From Vibrio penaeicida (lineage in GTDB: Bacteria; Pseudomonadota; Gammaproteobacteria; Enterobacterales; Vibrionaceae), in NCBI RefSeq assembly GCF_030689305.1, contig NZ_JAUYVM010000025.1:1-64000 (forward strand): a DNA stretch of 64,000 bases, given 5' to 3'. The position numbers and the translations under genes were made by a program. Below the pieces are notes generated by a model. It saw only the letters and a program-made list of their open reading frames with translations, did not search any database and was not told where the DNA came from. Of this stretch, positions 8,154 through 17,713 are shown one piece after another. Within the stretch, counting starts at the first letter, position 1. Each line of letters begins with the position of its first letter.

Positions 8154-8541
8154 AGTTCACTATTTCGTTTGATAGTTGCATCTTCATGGGTTCAAGTGAT
8201 CTCAAGATGGTGCCATCAAGGCTAATTTTATGACCGCTTGTGTTATTGTGATTGGAAACGTCAGATTGAATCGATGGACAACGTGCGTATTGCGAAAGCA
8301 TAGGTTTATGTTACGTCTTATGCAATCTGTAATTTCATAGAGTGTAAGTATTTTTTAGTACTCATTTTAAGTAACTGTGGGTGGCATGGAAGTAGTAGCA
8401 ATATTCATACTTCCTGAATTCTCACCTCATTGATTAACAAATCATTCAATCTAAGTGGTTTATTTCATAAACATTTTCAATGATATATAGTCTTGGAGAA
8501 GTGCTTCCTATATACTTTTTTGTTTCAAACGGAATACGTAA
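8154..8541. other. Gene-free spacer
   Basis: 388 bases between a minus-strand and a plus-strand gene, presumably holding both promoters. I see no ORF of note, no strong hairpin and no recognisable operator. Confidence 0.5.
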
Positions 8542-8892
8542 ATGGAAATGCTCATCGTGTCGTCTGAACGACAAAAACGCCTCATCATGATTTTTAGTCG
8601 AACGACGGCAAAAATGTCAGATAAAGCACTATTGAACGATCTTGATTCCCACAAAATAAACTCAACAGCCTATCCGGCATTTAAAACCGCATCCGATCTT
8701 CGTGTCGCTCGCATTCGCCTACCACTGGGTGATGATAAAACTGGCGCGTTGGATGGCGGTGATTTCCTATATCGTTACTTGGCAAAAGGGTACATATGTT
8801 TGGGGGATTTTGTTGGTCAGCCAAAACCGGATTTATCACCTTGGGGAGTCCGATCGGTACGCAAACAACCAAAAGTAGGATTTGGTTTGTAA
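8542..8892 (+). CDS. Hypothetical protein, 116 residues
   Basis: A soluble-looking basic protein without signal peptide, membrane segment or motif I recognise. It begins MEMLIVSSERQKRLIMIFS, with a more conserved-looking core around RVARIRLPLGDD and GALDGGDFLYRYLAKGY. There is no good ribosome site before ATG 8542, so an internal start is possible. The reading frame is open through AT-rich and GC-richer parts alike and has no competing frame of similar length, hence moderate confidence that it is real. Codon use looks like that of its neighbours. Confidence 0.45.
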   Translation: MEMLIVSSERQKRLIMIFSRTTAKMSDKALLNDLDSHKINSTAYPAFKTASDLRVARIRLPLGDDKTGALDGGDFLYRYLAKGYICLGDFVGQPKPDLSPWGVRSVRKQPKVGFGL

Positions 8893-8994
8893 CGCACTGA
8901 CCCTTCCTGTCATTAATTTTTCATCATCATTGTTCTTGAGTACTTCAGAACGTCGCACCTTGATGTTACTTGTATATACTAAGGAGTGGTATTT

Positions 8995-9777
8995 ATGGAT
9001 GACTTTTATTTAGAAAAAAAGTGGTTAGCTGGCTATTTTGAAATCGAATGGTTGGATAAGCTTCGTGAACTAGGAATAGCCACGCCACTTGAAAGCCGCT
9101 CCAAAAATGTGCCTGACAAATTTGTTTTTTCAGAACACTCAAGAAAGACTTCAGCGCTTATTGCTGATGCGGTTTCAAAAGCAAATAATTCCCCTGAAAC
9201 GTTTTTAGAAGTAGGGGTAGCGCTAGGGCGAAATTGTTACGAACTTGCCCAACGCCTTCCAAGTATTCGCTCTGTCACGGCGGTGGAACCTTCGCAGCGG
9301 TTTATTTCTAACTTTAAACATCTACTTATCGATGGCGGACCGTCTGAATTCCCTTATATCAAAGGGTTGGGTGAGCGAGGTTTCTTGCAATTTGATGCCG
9401 CACCAATAGCCAGTACGTGTTCTCATATCGACTTCACCTTAATAGAATCGACATTTGAAACGGGTACAGTGCAAGACAAGTTTGATCTTTGCGTCTGCCT
9501 AAACGTATTGGACCAATGCGAATCACCGAAAAATATCGTCAGTGCGTTAATGGATGCCACTAAGTTAGATGGCATTTTGGCATTGTCTTGCACTTATCAG
9601 TGGAACAAAAAACATCTAAAAGATGAAAATGAAGCGGTGAATGACATCAATGAATACTTCGGTGAAGCGTGGGAAAAGTTATCGGAAGATGAGGTGGAGT
9701 ATAAACTTCGAGTTAATGAAAGGTACTCTTACCTGTTCCTTTCTCACGTTGTGATTTATAAGAAAGTGAATCCTTAG
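8995..9777 (+). CDS. Class I SAM-dependent methyltransferase
   Basis: The 260-residue protein carries the SAM-binding motif I as FLEVGVALGRNCYELA (about residues 66-81), an acidic motif II end in VTAVEPSQRFI, and FDLCVCLNVLDQ as motif IV, i.e. a Rossmann-type methyltransferase. The tail (YKLRVNERYSYLFLSHVVIYKK) is loosely reminiscent of the methyltransferase domain at the end of the ovothiol enzyme OvoA, but there is no sulfoxide synthase partner here, so I leave the substrate open. ATG 8995 is chosen over GTG 8986 because AAGGAG (8981-8986) is then correctly spaced. Confidence 0.7.
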   Translation: MDDFYLEKKWLAGYFEIEWLDKLRELGIATPLESRSKNVPDKFVFSEHSRKTSALIADAVSKANNSPETFLEVGVALGRNCYELAQRLPSIRSVTAVEPSQRFISNFKHLLIDGGPSEFPYIKGLGERGFLQFDAAPIASTCSHIDFTLIESTFETGTVQDKFDLCVCLNVLDQCESPKNIVSALMDATKLDGILALSCTYQWNKKHLKDENEAVNDINEYFGEAWEKLSEDEVEYKLRVNERYSYLFLSHVVIYKKVNP

Positions 9778-9860
9778 TTATACTCGATTTTATACAGGCT
9801 CAATTTTATATAGACACAAATTTATACACACTCTGTTAATCGTCATTTAAAAGGATTGGA

Positions 9861-10850
9861 ATGCGACATTATTTCAGGTTAGTGATAGCTCTATTTCTAT
9901 TCATATCGACATTCTCGTATGCGAATGATGTTGGTTTTCGCAAGATGAGTGTCGTCTTAAAAGACGCAACTGACAAGCTGCCAGTTGCGGTTTTTTATCC
10001 AACCTCATCGCCAGCCAAATCCGTGGCTTTTGGTCCCTTTTCTCTGAATGTTGCGATAGGTGGAGAGATAGCAGAAGGTCGTTTCCCACTTGCTGTTTTG
10101 TCACATGGATCTGGAGGAAGTAACCTGTCCTATAAAGACATTGCTATGTCTCTAGTTAATAACGGGTTTATTGTGGCAATGCCCCTGCACCCCAAAAACA
10201 ATTATCTGGATAATTCCAACCAAGGGAAAGTTGAAAATTATCTCAACCGACCTAAGCATATATCGGAAACCATTGATAAAATTTTGTCTATCCCAAGCCT
10301 AGCTGAACATACAAACGCTCAGAAAATCGCGGTGTTAGGGCACTCTATTGGAGGGTATACGGCTCTTGTGGTTTCTGGGGCAATCGCTCGCACCCAAGAC
10401 CTAGTGGAGTTGTGTGAAAATACACCGACCATTTCCGATCCCTATTGCATGCCAGTGCGTAGCAATGAACTAACCCAAAACGTTGTGGTAAGTGGTCAGG
10501 ATATACGAATAAAAGCTCAAATACTGATGGCGCCAGTTGGCGCTCCCTTTATCTCGGCTAAGGCGTTAAATAACGTGAATATTCCAACCATGTTGCTGGT
10601 GCCAGAAAAAGACGATGAATTAACAGAGGCGCATAATGCTGATGTGATCAAGCAGGGCATAGAGAGCAAAGGGAAGTTAACCTACATAAAGGTTCCTAAT
10701 GCCGGTCACTATTCGTTTTTAACGACGTATCCAGAATATTTAAAATCCGAACTGGGTCCGATAGCAAACGATCCCGAAGGCTTTGATCGAAAGGAATTCC
10801 AGCAGACTCTTGGTCGCCGCTTTGCCGACTATTTAAAAAAAGTCATGTAA
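9861..10850 (+). CDS. Exported alpha/beta hydrolase (dienelactone/PAF-acetylhydrolase type)
   Basis: A 329-residue protein with an N-terminal signal peptide (about 21 residues ending FSYA), so periplasmic or secreted. The fold is alpha/beta hydrolase: oxyanion region FPLAVLSHGSGGS, nucleophile elbow GHSIGGY (Ser about residue 161), Asp in LLVPEKDDELT and His in NAGHYSF. The family includes lipases and platelet-activating-factor acetylhydrolase-like esterases; the natural ester is unknown. It follows the methyltransferase by about 80 bases on the same strand and has its own ribosome site (AAAGGA). Confidence 0.75.
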   Translation: MRHYFRLVIALFLFISTFSYANDVGFRKMSVVLKDATDKLPVAVFYPTSSPAKSVAFGPFSLNVAIGGEIAEGRFPLAVLSHGSGGSNLSYKDIAMSLVNNGFIVAMPLHPKNNYLDNSNQGKVENYLNRPKHISETIDKILSIPSLAEHTNAQKIAVLGHSIGGYTALVVSGAIARTQDLVELCENTPTISDPYCMPVRSNELTQNVVVSGQDIRIKAQILMAPVGAPFISAKALNNVNIPTMLLVPEKDDELTEAHNADVIKQGIESKGKLTYIKVPNAGHYSFLTTYPEYLKSELGPIANDPEGFDRKEFQQTLGRRFADYLKKVM

Positions 10851-10868
10851 CTTCATTTACTTGGGGCT

Positions 10869-10919
10869 ACAACGTTAACTTATGATTTGAGGTGGTTTTT
10901 TTCAGCAAGCTAACGTTGT
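10869..10919. terminator. Inverted repeat between convergent genes
   Basis: ACAACGTTA (10869-10877) pairs with TAACGTTGT (10911-10919) across a 33-base loop that contains a T run. It lies between the stop of the hydrolase gene and the convergent end of the peptide transporter unit, so it may terminate one or both. The long loop makes this uncertain. Confidence 0.35.
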
Positions 10920-10943
10920 TTCCTCTGGTGGATAAAGTCTATA

Positions 10944-11759
10944 TTACGCTCGTTTTTCCAACCAACCTTGTTCAATTTCAGGCAGAGGGATCGCATCCAA
11001 TAATTCTTTTGTGTACTTCGTCTGAGGCGAGGAAAACAAGGATGCGCTGTCGGCAAGCTCCATGATTTCTCCATACTTCAACACCATTGTCCTGTCACAT
11101 AACCGTCGTACAACAGACAAATCATGGCTAACAAACGCCATGGTGAAATTGAGCTCTTCTCGCAACCTTTCTAACAACGCCAGAACTTGCGCTTGAGAGG
11201 ATACATCCAATCCCGACAATATCTCATCCGCGAGTACAAATTTGGGTTCCAAAGCGATTGCCCGCGCAATACCAACTCGTTGCCGTTGACCACCCGAAAG
11301 CTCATGGGGGTATCGAAATTTGAACGAGGTAGGTAAGCCAACCATTTCTAACGCATTTTCCACTCGCTTTTCTACCTGATCAAAACCATGCAACTTTAGT
11401 GGTCCCCCAATAATGGTCGAGACTTTGTGTCGCGGATTAAGTGACGACATGGGATCTTGAAAGATCATTTGAAATTGCTGACGCAACGTTCGTAACACGA
11501 TTTCGGACCAGTGCGTGATGTCTTCACCTTCGTATTGAATACTGCCCGAGTCGCTGTTTAATAGGCGTAGCATAGCGCGACCGAGCGTCGATTTTCCTGA
11601 ACCTGATCCGCCAACAATACCTAAAATTTCCCCTTCTCGAACATCGAAACTGACGCCTTTTATGATGTCGATTCGGGGGGCATACCCAAATAATGGTTTA
11701 TTTGCCATATCAGGGTAACTGACCCTTAAGTCTCTAATTTCATACAAATTATGAGGCAT
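10944..11759 (-). CDS. Peptide ABC importer ATPase, OppF/DppF type
   Basis: The 271-residue ATPase has Walker A GGSGSGKST (about residues 51-59), signature LSGGQRQRVGIARA and Walker B KFVLADEILSGLD, plus the Q-loop IFQDPMSSLNP typical of the Opp/Dpp family. It is the last gene of a five-gene transporter unit, overlapping the preceding ATPase by 11 bases, which indicates translational coupling. It would sit on the cytoplasmic face and power import of a peptide or a similar small molecule. The C-terminal oligopeptide/dipeptide-transporter extension is short. Confidence 0.9.
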   Translation of the reverse strand: MPHNLYEIRDLRVSYPDMANKPLFGYAPRIDIIKGVSFDVREGEILGIVGGSGSGKSTLGRAMLRLLNSDSGSIQYEGEDITHWSEIVLRTLRQQFQMIFQDPMSSLNPRHKVSTIIGGPLKLHGFDQVEKRVENALEMVGLPTSFKFRYPHELSGGQRQRVGIARAIALEPKFVLADEILSGLDVSSQAQVLALLERLREELNFTMAFVSHDLSVVRRLCDRTMVLKYGEIMELADSASLFSSPQTKYTKELLDAIPLPEIEQGWLEKRA

Positions 11760-12624
11760 GGCGGCTTTCCTTACTGCCTTTGATTACTTCCAGTTTTGTT
11801 AACTGAATAACGCTCTCTGGAACGGGTTTTAAGCTCTGATCTGGGCTGGTGTATTTTGGTGTCGCATCGAGCAGCGCTTTAGAGTATGGATGAGTGGGGT
11901 CAGCGAAGAAGTCTTTAACCAAAGAATTTTCGAGGACTTTTCCACCGTAAAGTACCGACAGCGATTGGCATACTTTTGCGACCACGCCAAGATCATGCGT
12001 TACAAACAAAATCGTGGTGTTGTGGTGGCTTTGCATCTCTTTTATCAATCGCAATATTTGCTTTTGAACCATCACATCCAATGCTGTCGTGGGTTCATCG
12101 GCAACAATGAGTTTGGGCTGTGCCGCAAAGGCAGCGGCGATCAATACACGTTGTCTCATGCCGCCAGATAATTCATGCGGATAGCTTTTCATTACTCTAT
12201 CGGGATTAGGGATACCAACTTCTTCAAGTAACTCTAAAGCTCTCATTTGGGCGTTTCGTTTTGACCAGCCAAGAATATCGACTAATCGACCCGTTATTTG
12301 CCTGCCAATACGCTTTGAAGGGTTGAGTGCGGTTAATGGGTCTTGAGGGATGAGGGCAGTGTTTTGCCCAATCCATTGTCTTCGGGCTTTTGGGGTAAAA
12401 TCTTGCAGCGACTTTCCATCCAGTATGATGTTGCCCTGATTCACCGACACCGCTCTTGGCAGCGTGCCGAAAATCGCGCGACCAATCATGCTTTTCCCTG
12501 CGCCGCTTTCGCCGACCAAACCATGCACTCTTCCTTCTTCTACTGAAAATGAGACGTTCCGAAGAACAGGAGATGTATCTGATAGGACCGCACACAAGCC
12601 CTCTATTTTTAAGTAAGTATTCAT
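11749..12624 (-). CDS. Peptide ABC importer ATPase, OppD/DppD type
   Basis: The 291-residue ATPase carries Walker A GESGAGKSM, Q-loop IPQDPLTALNP, signature LSGGMRQRVLIAAA and Walker B KLIVADEPTTALD. The Walker A ends in Ser-Met where most members have Ser-Thr/Leu, a tolerated variation. The C-terminal part (DPTHPYSKALLDATP) is the usual OppD extension. It overlaps the upstream permease gene by 4 bases and the downstream ATPase by 11, so the unit is compact. Together with the second ATPase it forms the nucleotide-binding heterodimer. Confidence 0.9.
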   Translation of the reverse strand: MNTYLKIEGLCAVLSDTSPVLRNVSFSVEEGRVHGLVGESGAGKSMIGRAIFGTLPRAVSVNQGNIILDGKSLQDFTPKARRQWIGQNTALIPQDPLTALNPSKRIGRQITGRLVDILGWSKRNAQMRALELLEEVGIPNPDRVMKSYPHELSGGMRQRVLIAAAFAAQPKLIVADEPTTALDVMVQKQILRLIKEMQSHHNTTILFVTHDLGVVAKVCQSLSVLYGGKVLENSLVKDFFADPTHPYSKALLDATPKYTSPDQSLKPVPESVIQLTKLEVIKGSKESRHAS

Positions 12625-13472
12625 CGTAGTACCGGATCAAACCTTTCTTTTAAACCTTCGCCGAGTTGGCTAAAGCTCAATACTGTTAAAAACAACACAA
12701 TCAAAGGAAACACCAATACCCACCAAGTTTGATGAATAGCCGATCGCCCTTCGGAAATCATGCCGCCCCATGTTGGGAAATCGGAAGACAAAGACAAATT
12801 AACGAAGCTGAGAATCGCTTCTACAATTACTGCGATACCCATCTCCAAGGTAAAAAGCACGCTGATGGCGGGAAGAAGGTTCGGTAAGATTTCTTTTATT
12901 AGCGTATTAAATTTCGGCCTTGCGGCGACGCGAGCGGACAAGACGTAATCCATCGAACATTGATTCAAGGTTTCTGCCCTCACCACACGCGTAAAACGCG
13001 TCCAGTCAATCACTACTATGGCGACAATGACGGAGCCTACGCCTGTGCCGATGACGGCAATCAGTAAAATGGCAAATAACACAGGTGGAAACGACATCCA
13101 TATGTCTGTCGCTCGTGAAATCACGGCATCTGCCCAGCCTCGGTAGTAACCGGCAATTAGCCCAAGAAGCGAACCAATAACACAGGTTAGAACACCGGCT
13201 GTAATGGCAATAGTGAGGGAGACTCTGGTGCCATAAATGATTCTGGACAAGACGTCTCGCCCTAACGAGTCAGAACCCAACCAATACCCTTGTTCTCCAT
13301 TCGGTAACCACGCTGGTGGAAGTTGCGAGGTAAATAGATCCTGTTCCAAAGGATTGTGCGGGCTAATAAAAGGGGCAAGCAATGCAGCTAATACTAAAAG
13401 CAATAACCAACCACTCGACAGCCATAATCTTAACCCCGCTTTAAGCGGTACTTTACTTCGTCCATCAAGCAT
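12621..13472 (-). CDS. Peptide ABC importer permease, OppC/DppC type
   Basis: The 283-residue membrane protein has an N-terminal membrane segment (WLLLLVLAALLAPFISP) followed by the family motif LGSDSLGRDVLSRIIYGTR, then five further hydrophobic segments. The EAA-type loop that contacts the ATPases is around VRAETLNQCSMDYVLSARVA. It overlaps the upstream permease gene by 8 bases. The family moves di- and oligopeptides, but relatives take up nickel or opines, so the substrate is not fixed by this gene. Confidence 0.9.
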   Translation of the reverse strand: MLDGRSKVPLKAGLRLWLSSGWLLLLVLAALLAPFISPHNPLEQDLFTSQLPPAWLPNGEQGYWLGSDSLGRDVLSRIIYGTRVSLTIAITAGVLTCVIGSLLGLIAGYYRGWADAVISRATDIWMSFPPVLFAILLIAVIGTGVGSVIVAIVVIDWTRFTRVVRAETLNQCSMDYVLSARVAARPKFNTLIKEILPNLLPAISVLFTLEMGIAVIVEAILSFVNLSLSSDFPTWGGMISEGRSAIHQTWWVLVFPLIVLFLTVLSFSQLGEGLKERFDPVLR

Positions 13473-14472
13473 GTCGTAACCTCGGGTTGAGTAGCGAGTA
13501 AGTCAAATCCACAACAAAATTGACCAGTGTGAATATCAAGGCAAACAGAATGACAATGCCTTGGATTAGGGGAAGATCCCGATTGATGACTGCATCTATT
13601 GCGAGATTACCGAGCCCTTCGTATGAAAAAAGCCGTTCTACAATCACGGTTCCGCCAATGAGAAAAGTAAACTGCACACCCACCAGCGCCAAAGTTGGTA
13701 GTAGGGCATTGGGTAAGGCTTCTCGAGTGATGACGTAAGCTTCACTGTAGCCCCGTGTTCGAGCCAGAGTGATGTAGTCGAGATGCATGGTTTCTTTCAG
13801 TGATTGTTTGAGCAGTTGTGCAATGATGGCGGCAAGAGGAATGGCTAACGCCAAAGCAGGCATAAACATATGGGAGAGCAAATCGAAAAATTCAGCCCAA
13901 CGTAATGTCACCATGCTTTCTAGCAACAAGAATGAGGTATAGAAGTCGGCATCCATTGAAGGGGTAATTCGCCCTGAAATATGGAATAGCGGCCAAAGTA
14001 CACCAAAGAGCAAAATCAAAAGTAAACCCCATAAGAAATCGGGCACCGAGAGCGCGACACCATTCGTAACATCAATGGTAGATTCAACTTTGGTGCCTCG
14101 CCATAAGGTGCCCGATAGAGCCAACGCACCGCCAAGCAAAACAGCGAAAACCAAGGCCATAACAGACAGTTCAAGCGTTGCGGGTAACCTGCCGAGCACC
14201 AATTCAAGCACAGGCTGGCGAGTAGTGATGGAGGTACCAAAATCGCCTTTTGTGACGCCTGAAATCCAAATTACAAATTGCTCAAGTATGGATTTGTCCA
14301 AGCCATACATAGCAGTTAGTCGAGCAATGTCTTCTTCGCTTGCTCCGGGTGGTAACATCATTGCAATAGGGTTGCCAGGCACAACACGTATGACAAAAAA
14401 TACAATGATCGCTGCTCCGAGCAAGGTAATGAGTATGGCACCAAGCTTTAGTAGTAGTGTTCGAAAATTCAT
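13465..14472 (-). CDS. Peptide ABC importer permease, OppB/DppB type
   Basis: The 335-residue permease has the OppB start (LLLKLGAILITLLGAAIIVFFVIRVVPGNP, first membrane segment) and the conserved DKSILEQFVIWI and GDFGTSI elements of the periplasmic domain. The ATPase-coupling EAA loop appears as LARTRGYSEAYVITREALPNA. Six membrane segments are expected. It is 50 bases downstream of the binding-protein gene and overlaps the OppC-type gene. Confidence 0.9.
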   Translation of the reverse strand: MNFRTLLLKLGAILITLLGAAIIVFFVIRVVPGNPIAMMLPPGASEEDIARLTAMYGLDKSILEQFVIWISGVTKGDFGTSITTRQPVLELVLGRLPATLELSVMALVFAVLLGGALALSGTLWRGTKVESTIDVTNGVALSVPDFLWGLLLILLFGVLWPLFHISGRITPSMDADFYTSFLLLESMVTLRWAEFFDLLSHMFMPALALAIPLAAIIAQLLKQSLKETMHLDYITLARTRGYSEAYVITREALPNALLPTLALVGVQFTFLIGGTVIVERLFSYEGLGNLAIDAVINRDLPLIQGIVILFALIFTLVNFVVDLTYSLLNPRLRHA

Positions 14473-14521
14473 AGGGTTTTAGAGGCACGAATGCCTCTTC
14501 TCCATATTCGATCAATCGATC

Positions 14522-16054
14522 TTAGTTACGCGTCATTAAGTGAGGAAGTAATGCACCAGAAGCATGGGGTATTACCGAGACTCTGGGGTCATGTACGATG
14601 GGCTGTACGTATTGAAAAAGTGGCAAAACCAACGCATCTTCAGCAATTTTCTTGTCGACTTGTTTCCAGCCTTCAATTCGTTTGGCTTCATCTTTCTCGC
14701 CCCAGAGTGGTCCTATCATCGCGGTGAGATCTTCGCCATCCCAAACCGAGTGAGGTGAAGGACCAAACATGGCAAATCCTGTTGAGGTTGTTGGGTCGCC
14801 AATCGAGTTCCCCCAGTTATAAAAAGCGGCAGGCGCGAGTTTGTCTGCAGCGCGTAATTCGTAATGTTTCGCCACTTCATACACTTCTATTTCTGCATTG
14901 ATGCCCACTTTGCGCCACAACCCCACGATGGCTTGGATGATTTCGTAATCTTTAGGCTTGAACCCTTTAGTCGTTTGAATGGTAAACGTCACGGGGTTGG
15001 ATTTTGAATAGCCCGATTCTGCAAGTAGAGCGATGGCTTTTTCAGGATCGTAGGGTGTTTTTATTTCTTTGTTGTAGGCGCTGTAGAGTGATGTTTGTAA
15101 GGTGTCGATAGCAATACCGTAGCCTTTGAGCAGTCGTTCAACAATGGCGGATTTGCTAACCGCATGAACTGCCGCTTTGCGAACGTTTGGATCCTTCATT
15201 GCGTCAATATCATTGAAGAAAATCATCCCAATGTCCGAAACGGGGGAAGCGACACCTTTGAGCTGATCTTTACGTGTTAAGCGGTTGTATTCTTCGTACG
15301 GGATTTCGAGTGTCACGTGAGCATTGCCAGATTCCACTTCGGCCACTCGTGCAGACGCATCGGTGACAAACTTAATGGTCACGTATTCAAATTCTGGCAT
15401 GCCTCCCCAATAGTTTGGGTTGGCTTTTAAACGGATGTAAGCGTTACGCTCGAATTTTTCCACCATGTAGGGACCGGTACCAATTGGATTGGCTTCAAAT
15501 CCTTTTTGACCGACTTTTTCAATGTAGTGTTTAGGCAGTACATACCCAGTGAGAAAACTCATCCATTTGAAAATGGTGGGCTCAAATCGAACCACATCTG
15601 CGACGATGGTGTTTCCTTCAACTTGAAAATTGCCAAGCGTAGACCAGATAAATTGGATGGGGTTACCGCTGCTTTCGTTTCCTGCTCGCTCTAGGGACCA
15701 AACCACGTCCTCCGGCGTCAATGGCGTGCCGTCATGCCATTTCACATCACTTCGAATAGTGAGGTAAATTTTGGTTTTGCCCTCTAACCAACCCCAATTG
15801 GTTACCAAACCAGGGGATTGGCTCAGATCCGTTTTTTGCGCGATGAACTGATCAAATACCGATTGATAAATACCTTGAATTGTTGGGTTTACCGATGAGG
15901 GACCTGTTGTAGGATCCCAGCTGGGTAAGTTCACATTCGAGGCTATAACCAACTCGTCGATGGGTTTTGCTTGCAGGGAAAATGGTTGGATAAGCGCAAG
16001 GCACACAATCATTAGTGCACCGGCTATCCTATTGCTCAACTTCCATATTTTCAT
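14522..16054 (-). CDS. Peptide-type solute-binding protein (SBP family 5)
   Basis: The 510-residue protein has a clear signal peptide (to about residue 29, SLQAKP) and the family 5 landmarks: QGIYQSVFDQF, KWHDGTPLTPEDVVWSLERA and PIGTGPYMVEKFE. It would bind the ligand in the periplasm and hand it to the two permeases. Family 5 proteins bind peptides but also glutathione, opines or nickel complexes. The gene lies between a FAD oxidoreductase gene (87 bases upstream) and the permeases, all on the minus strand, so the imported compound may be the substrate or product of that oxidoreductase. Confidence 0.9.
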   Translation of the reverse strand: MKIWKLSNRIAGALMIVCLALIQPFSLQAKPIDELVIASNVNLPSWDPTTGPSSVNPTIQGIYQSVFDQFIAQKTDLSQSPGLVTNWGWLEGKTKIYLTIRSDVKWHDGTPLTPEDVVWSLERAGNESSGNPIQFIWSTLGNFQVEGNTIVADVVRFEPTIFKWMSFLTGYVLPKHYIEKVGQKGFEANPIGTGPYMVEKFERNAYIRLKANPNYWGGMPEFEYVTIKFVTDASARVAEVESGNAHVTLEIPYEEYNRLTRKDQLKGVASPVSDIGMIFFNDIDAMKDPNVRKAAVHAVSKSAIVERLLKGYGIAIDTLQTSLYSAYNKEIKTPYDPEKAIALLAESGYSKSNPVTFTIQTTKGFKPKDYEIIQAIVGLWRKVGINAEIEVYEVAKHYELRAADKLAPAAFYNWGNSIGDPTTSTGFAMFGPSPHSVWDGEDLTAMIGPLWGEKDEAKRIEGWKQVDKKIAEDALVLPLFQYVQPIVHDPRVSVIPHASGALLPHLMTRN

Positions 16055-16141
16055 TTTACACTCCTAGTGTTTTTCAATGACTGAGCTTTTGTTTATTTCA
16101 CGGGTTTTGATTTGACTCTTTTTAGGGCTCAGTGGTTTTGG

Positions 16142-17713
16142 TTACGTCGTCAGCTTTTGGGCAAGCAGATATCCGGCACCAGCGCCCGTTCCGGCTCCAG
16201 GCCAAACAGCGGCACCGGTGTGGTAAAGACCGGATATCGGCGTAGAGCCATCGGCTTTGCCAAACACAGGGCGGAACCAAAAATTTTGATTGAGGTGGTG
16301 GCTGCCACACAGCTGATCGCCACCGACTAAATTGGGGTTATCGGCTTCTAAATCGGCAGGGGATACAACGCGCTTAGAGATAATGCTTTCTTTAAATCCC
16401 GGAGCGTATTGTTCGATGATGTCCAATACATGCTGGCTGTAGGGTTCAGCTAACTTATGCCAGCTTTTGGATGGTTCGCTTGAAATTGAATCAACAAGGA
16501 CTTTGGAAGGAAGCATCCGAACCTGAATCCATAGCGTATGTTTTCCGCTAGGTGCTCGGCTTGGGTCAATCGCTGTCGGTTGCCCCACAACAATAACTGG
16601 TTGCTCTGGTAATACTCCAGCCAAGGCTTGTTGATAGGTTTGCGCCATTTGATCCATTGATGGAGCAATGTGTACATACGCGAATTCTTTTAAGGTTTGG
16701 GACGCCGTCCAATTGGGGAGTTTGTCTATGGCGACATGAATCATCATGGTACCTGGCGCGTGTTGAAAGGCATCGTAGCATTTCAATGATTCTTGAGAGC
16801 TGTCGTTCGCAGCCAAACGCTGAAGCCCTGAAGGGGACACATTGGCGATCACGGCTTTGTTCGCAAGGAGCACGCTTCCGTCTTCTTTTTCTATGCCAAT
16901 GGCTTCGCCTTGAGATGTGATGATCTTTGAAGCGCGCGTGCCATATTCTAGTGTGCCACCTTGCGATTCAATGAAGCTCACCATGGCACGTGTAATGGTG
17001 TCTGCGCCGCCTTTTCCTATCACCATGCCAAAAGCTTGGTTAGCAAACGATTCAAGAAAAGGAAAAATAGCCCCGCCCGCAATGTCTGGCGCGAAATCTA
17101 GATGCATCCCCCAAGCTGCGAGCGTTGCTTTTACGTGTTCCGACTCGAAATGAGTATCCAGCCATTCTCGTGGCGAACTGACCATTAAGCGCAAAAGATC
17201 AGACATTCCTTGGGTGCCTTCTTTACGGTAAAGCTGCCAAATATGTTTGGATAATGGGGCGAGCTTAAAAGGGGATTGTAAAAACGGAACAATAAGCGGA
17301 GCTTGTACGGAGAACTTCTCGGTGAGGTGGTTCCAGCTCGCTTCGTCTTTGTCTGAATAGGCACGGATTCTTTTGGCGTTCTCTATTGAATCTTTGCTGA
17401 TGCCTAGCCAGTTACCGTCTGGAAATACGCTCGAAAAACAATGGTGCGCTTCAACGAGTTTTAAGCCGTGCTCTTTTAGCTGTTCGCCAAATTGTTGGAA
17501 AAAAGGTGAGCCTGCGAAAAGTGAAAGATTCATTGCTGCCCAGTCGTGCCGAAAGCCATCAAGCGTGTATTCGCCAGATTTTACTGCCCCACCAGCGGTC
17601 TCACACTGTTCTATGATGTGGACTGTCCAGCCTTTTGATTGAAGCAAAACAGCGCATACTAAGCTGTTTACGCCGCTACCAATTATGATTGCATCCGACC
17701 TTGGTTCACTCAT
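16142..17713 (-). CDS. FAD-dependent oxidoreductase, CrtI/PYROXD2-like
   Basis: The 523-residue protein begins with a dinucleotide-binding motif IIIGSGVNSLVCAVLL (residues 9-24) and an acidic strand end IIEQCETAGGAV, and ends with a second FAD-contact segment GLYHTGAAVWPGAGTGAGAGY. This is the phytoene desaturase-related flavoprotein group in which human PYROXD2 falls; most bacterial members have no assigned substrate. No carotenoid genes are nearby, so carotenoid desaturation is unlikely. I chose ATG 17713 (ribosome site AAGGA seven bases upstream); the longer frame to 17869 adds an unrelated hydrophobic stretch. It heads the minus-strand importer unit. Confidence 0.8.
   Translation of the reverse strand: MSEPRSDAIIIGSGVNSLVCAVLLQSKGWTVHIIEQCETAGGAVKSGEYTLDGFRHDWAAMNLSLFAGSPFFQQFGEQLKEHGLKLVEAHHCFSSVFPDGNWLGISKDSIENAKRIRAYSDKDEASWNHLTEKFSVQAPLIVPFLQSPFKLAPLSKHIWQLYRKEGTQGMSDLLRLMVSSPREWLDTHFESEHVKATLAAWGMHLDFAPDIAGGAIFPFLESFANQAFGMVIGKGGADTITRAMVSFIESQGGTLEYGTRASKIITSQGEAIGIEKEDGSVLLANKAVIANVSPSGLQRLAANDSSQESLKCYDAFQHAPGTMMIHVAIDKLPNWTASQTLKEFAYVHIAPSMDQMAQTYQQALAGVLPEQPVIVVGQPTAIDPSRAPSGKHTLWIQVRMLPSKVLVDSISSEPSKSWHKLAEPYSQHVLDIIEQYAPGFKESIISKRVVSPADLEADNPNLVGGDQLCGSHHLNQNFWFRPVFGKADGSTPISGLYHTGAAVWPGAGTGAGAGYLLAQKLTT

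Noticed and set aside
8995..9777. Ovothiol methyltransferase (OvoA C-terminal domain)
   Set aside because: Only the tail is reminiscent; no sulfoxide synthase domain is fused or adjacent.
16142..17713. Phytoene desaturase for carotenoid synthesis
   Set aside because: The fold is related, but there is no crtB or crtE partner, and its neighbours are a peptide importer.
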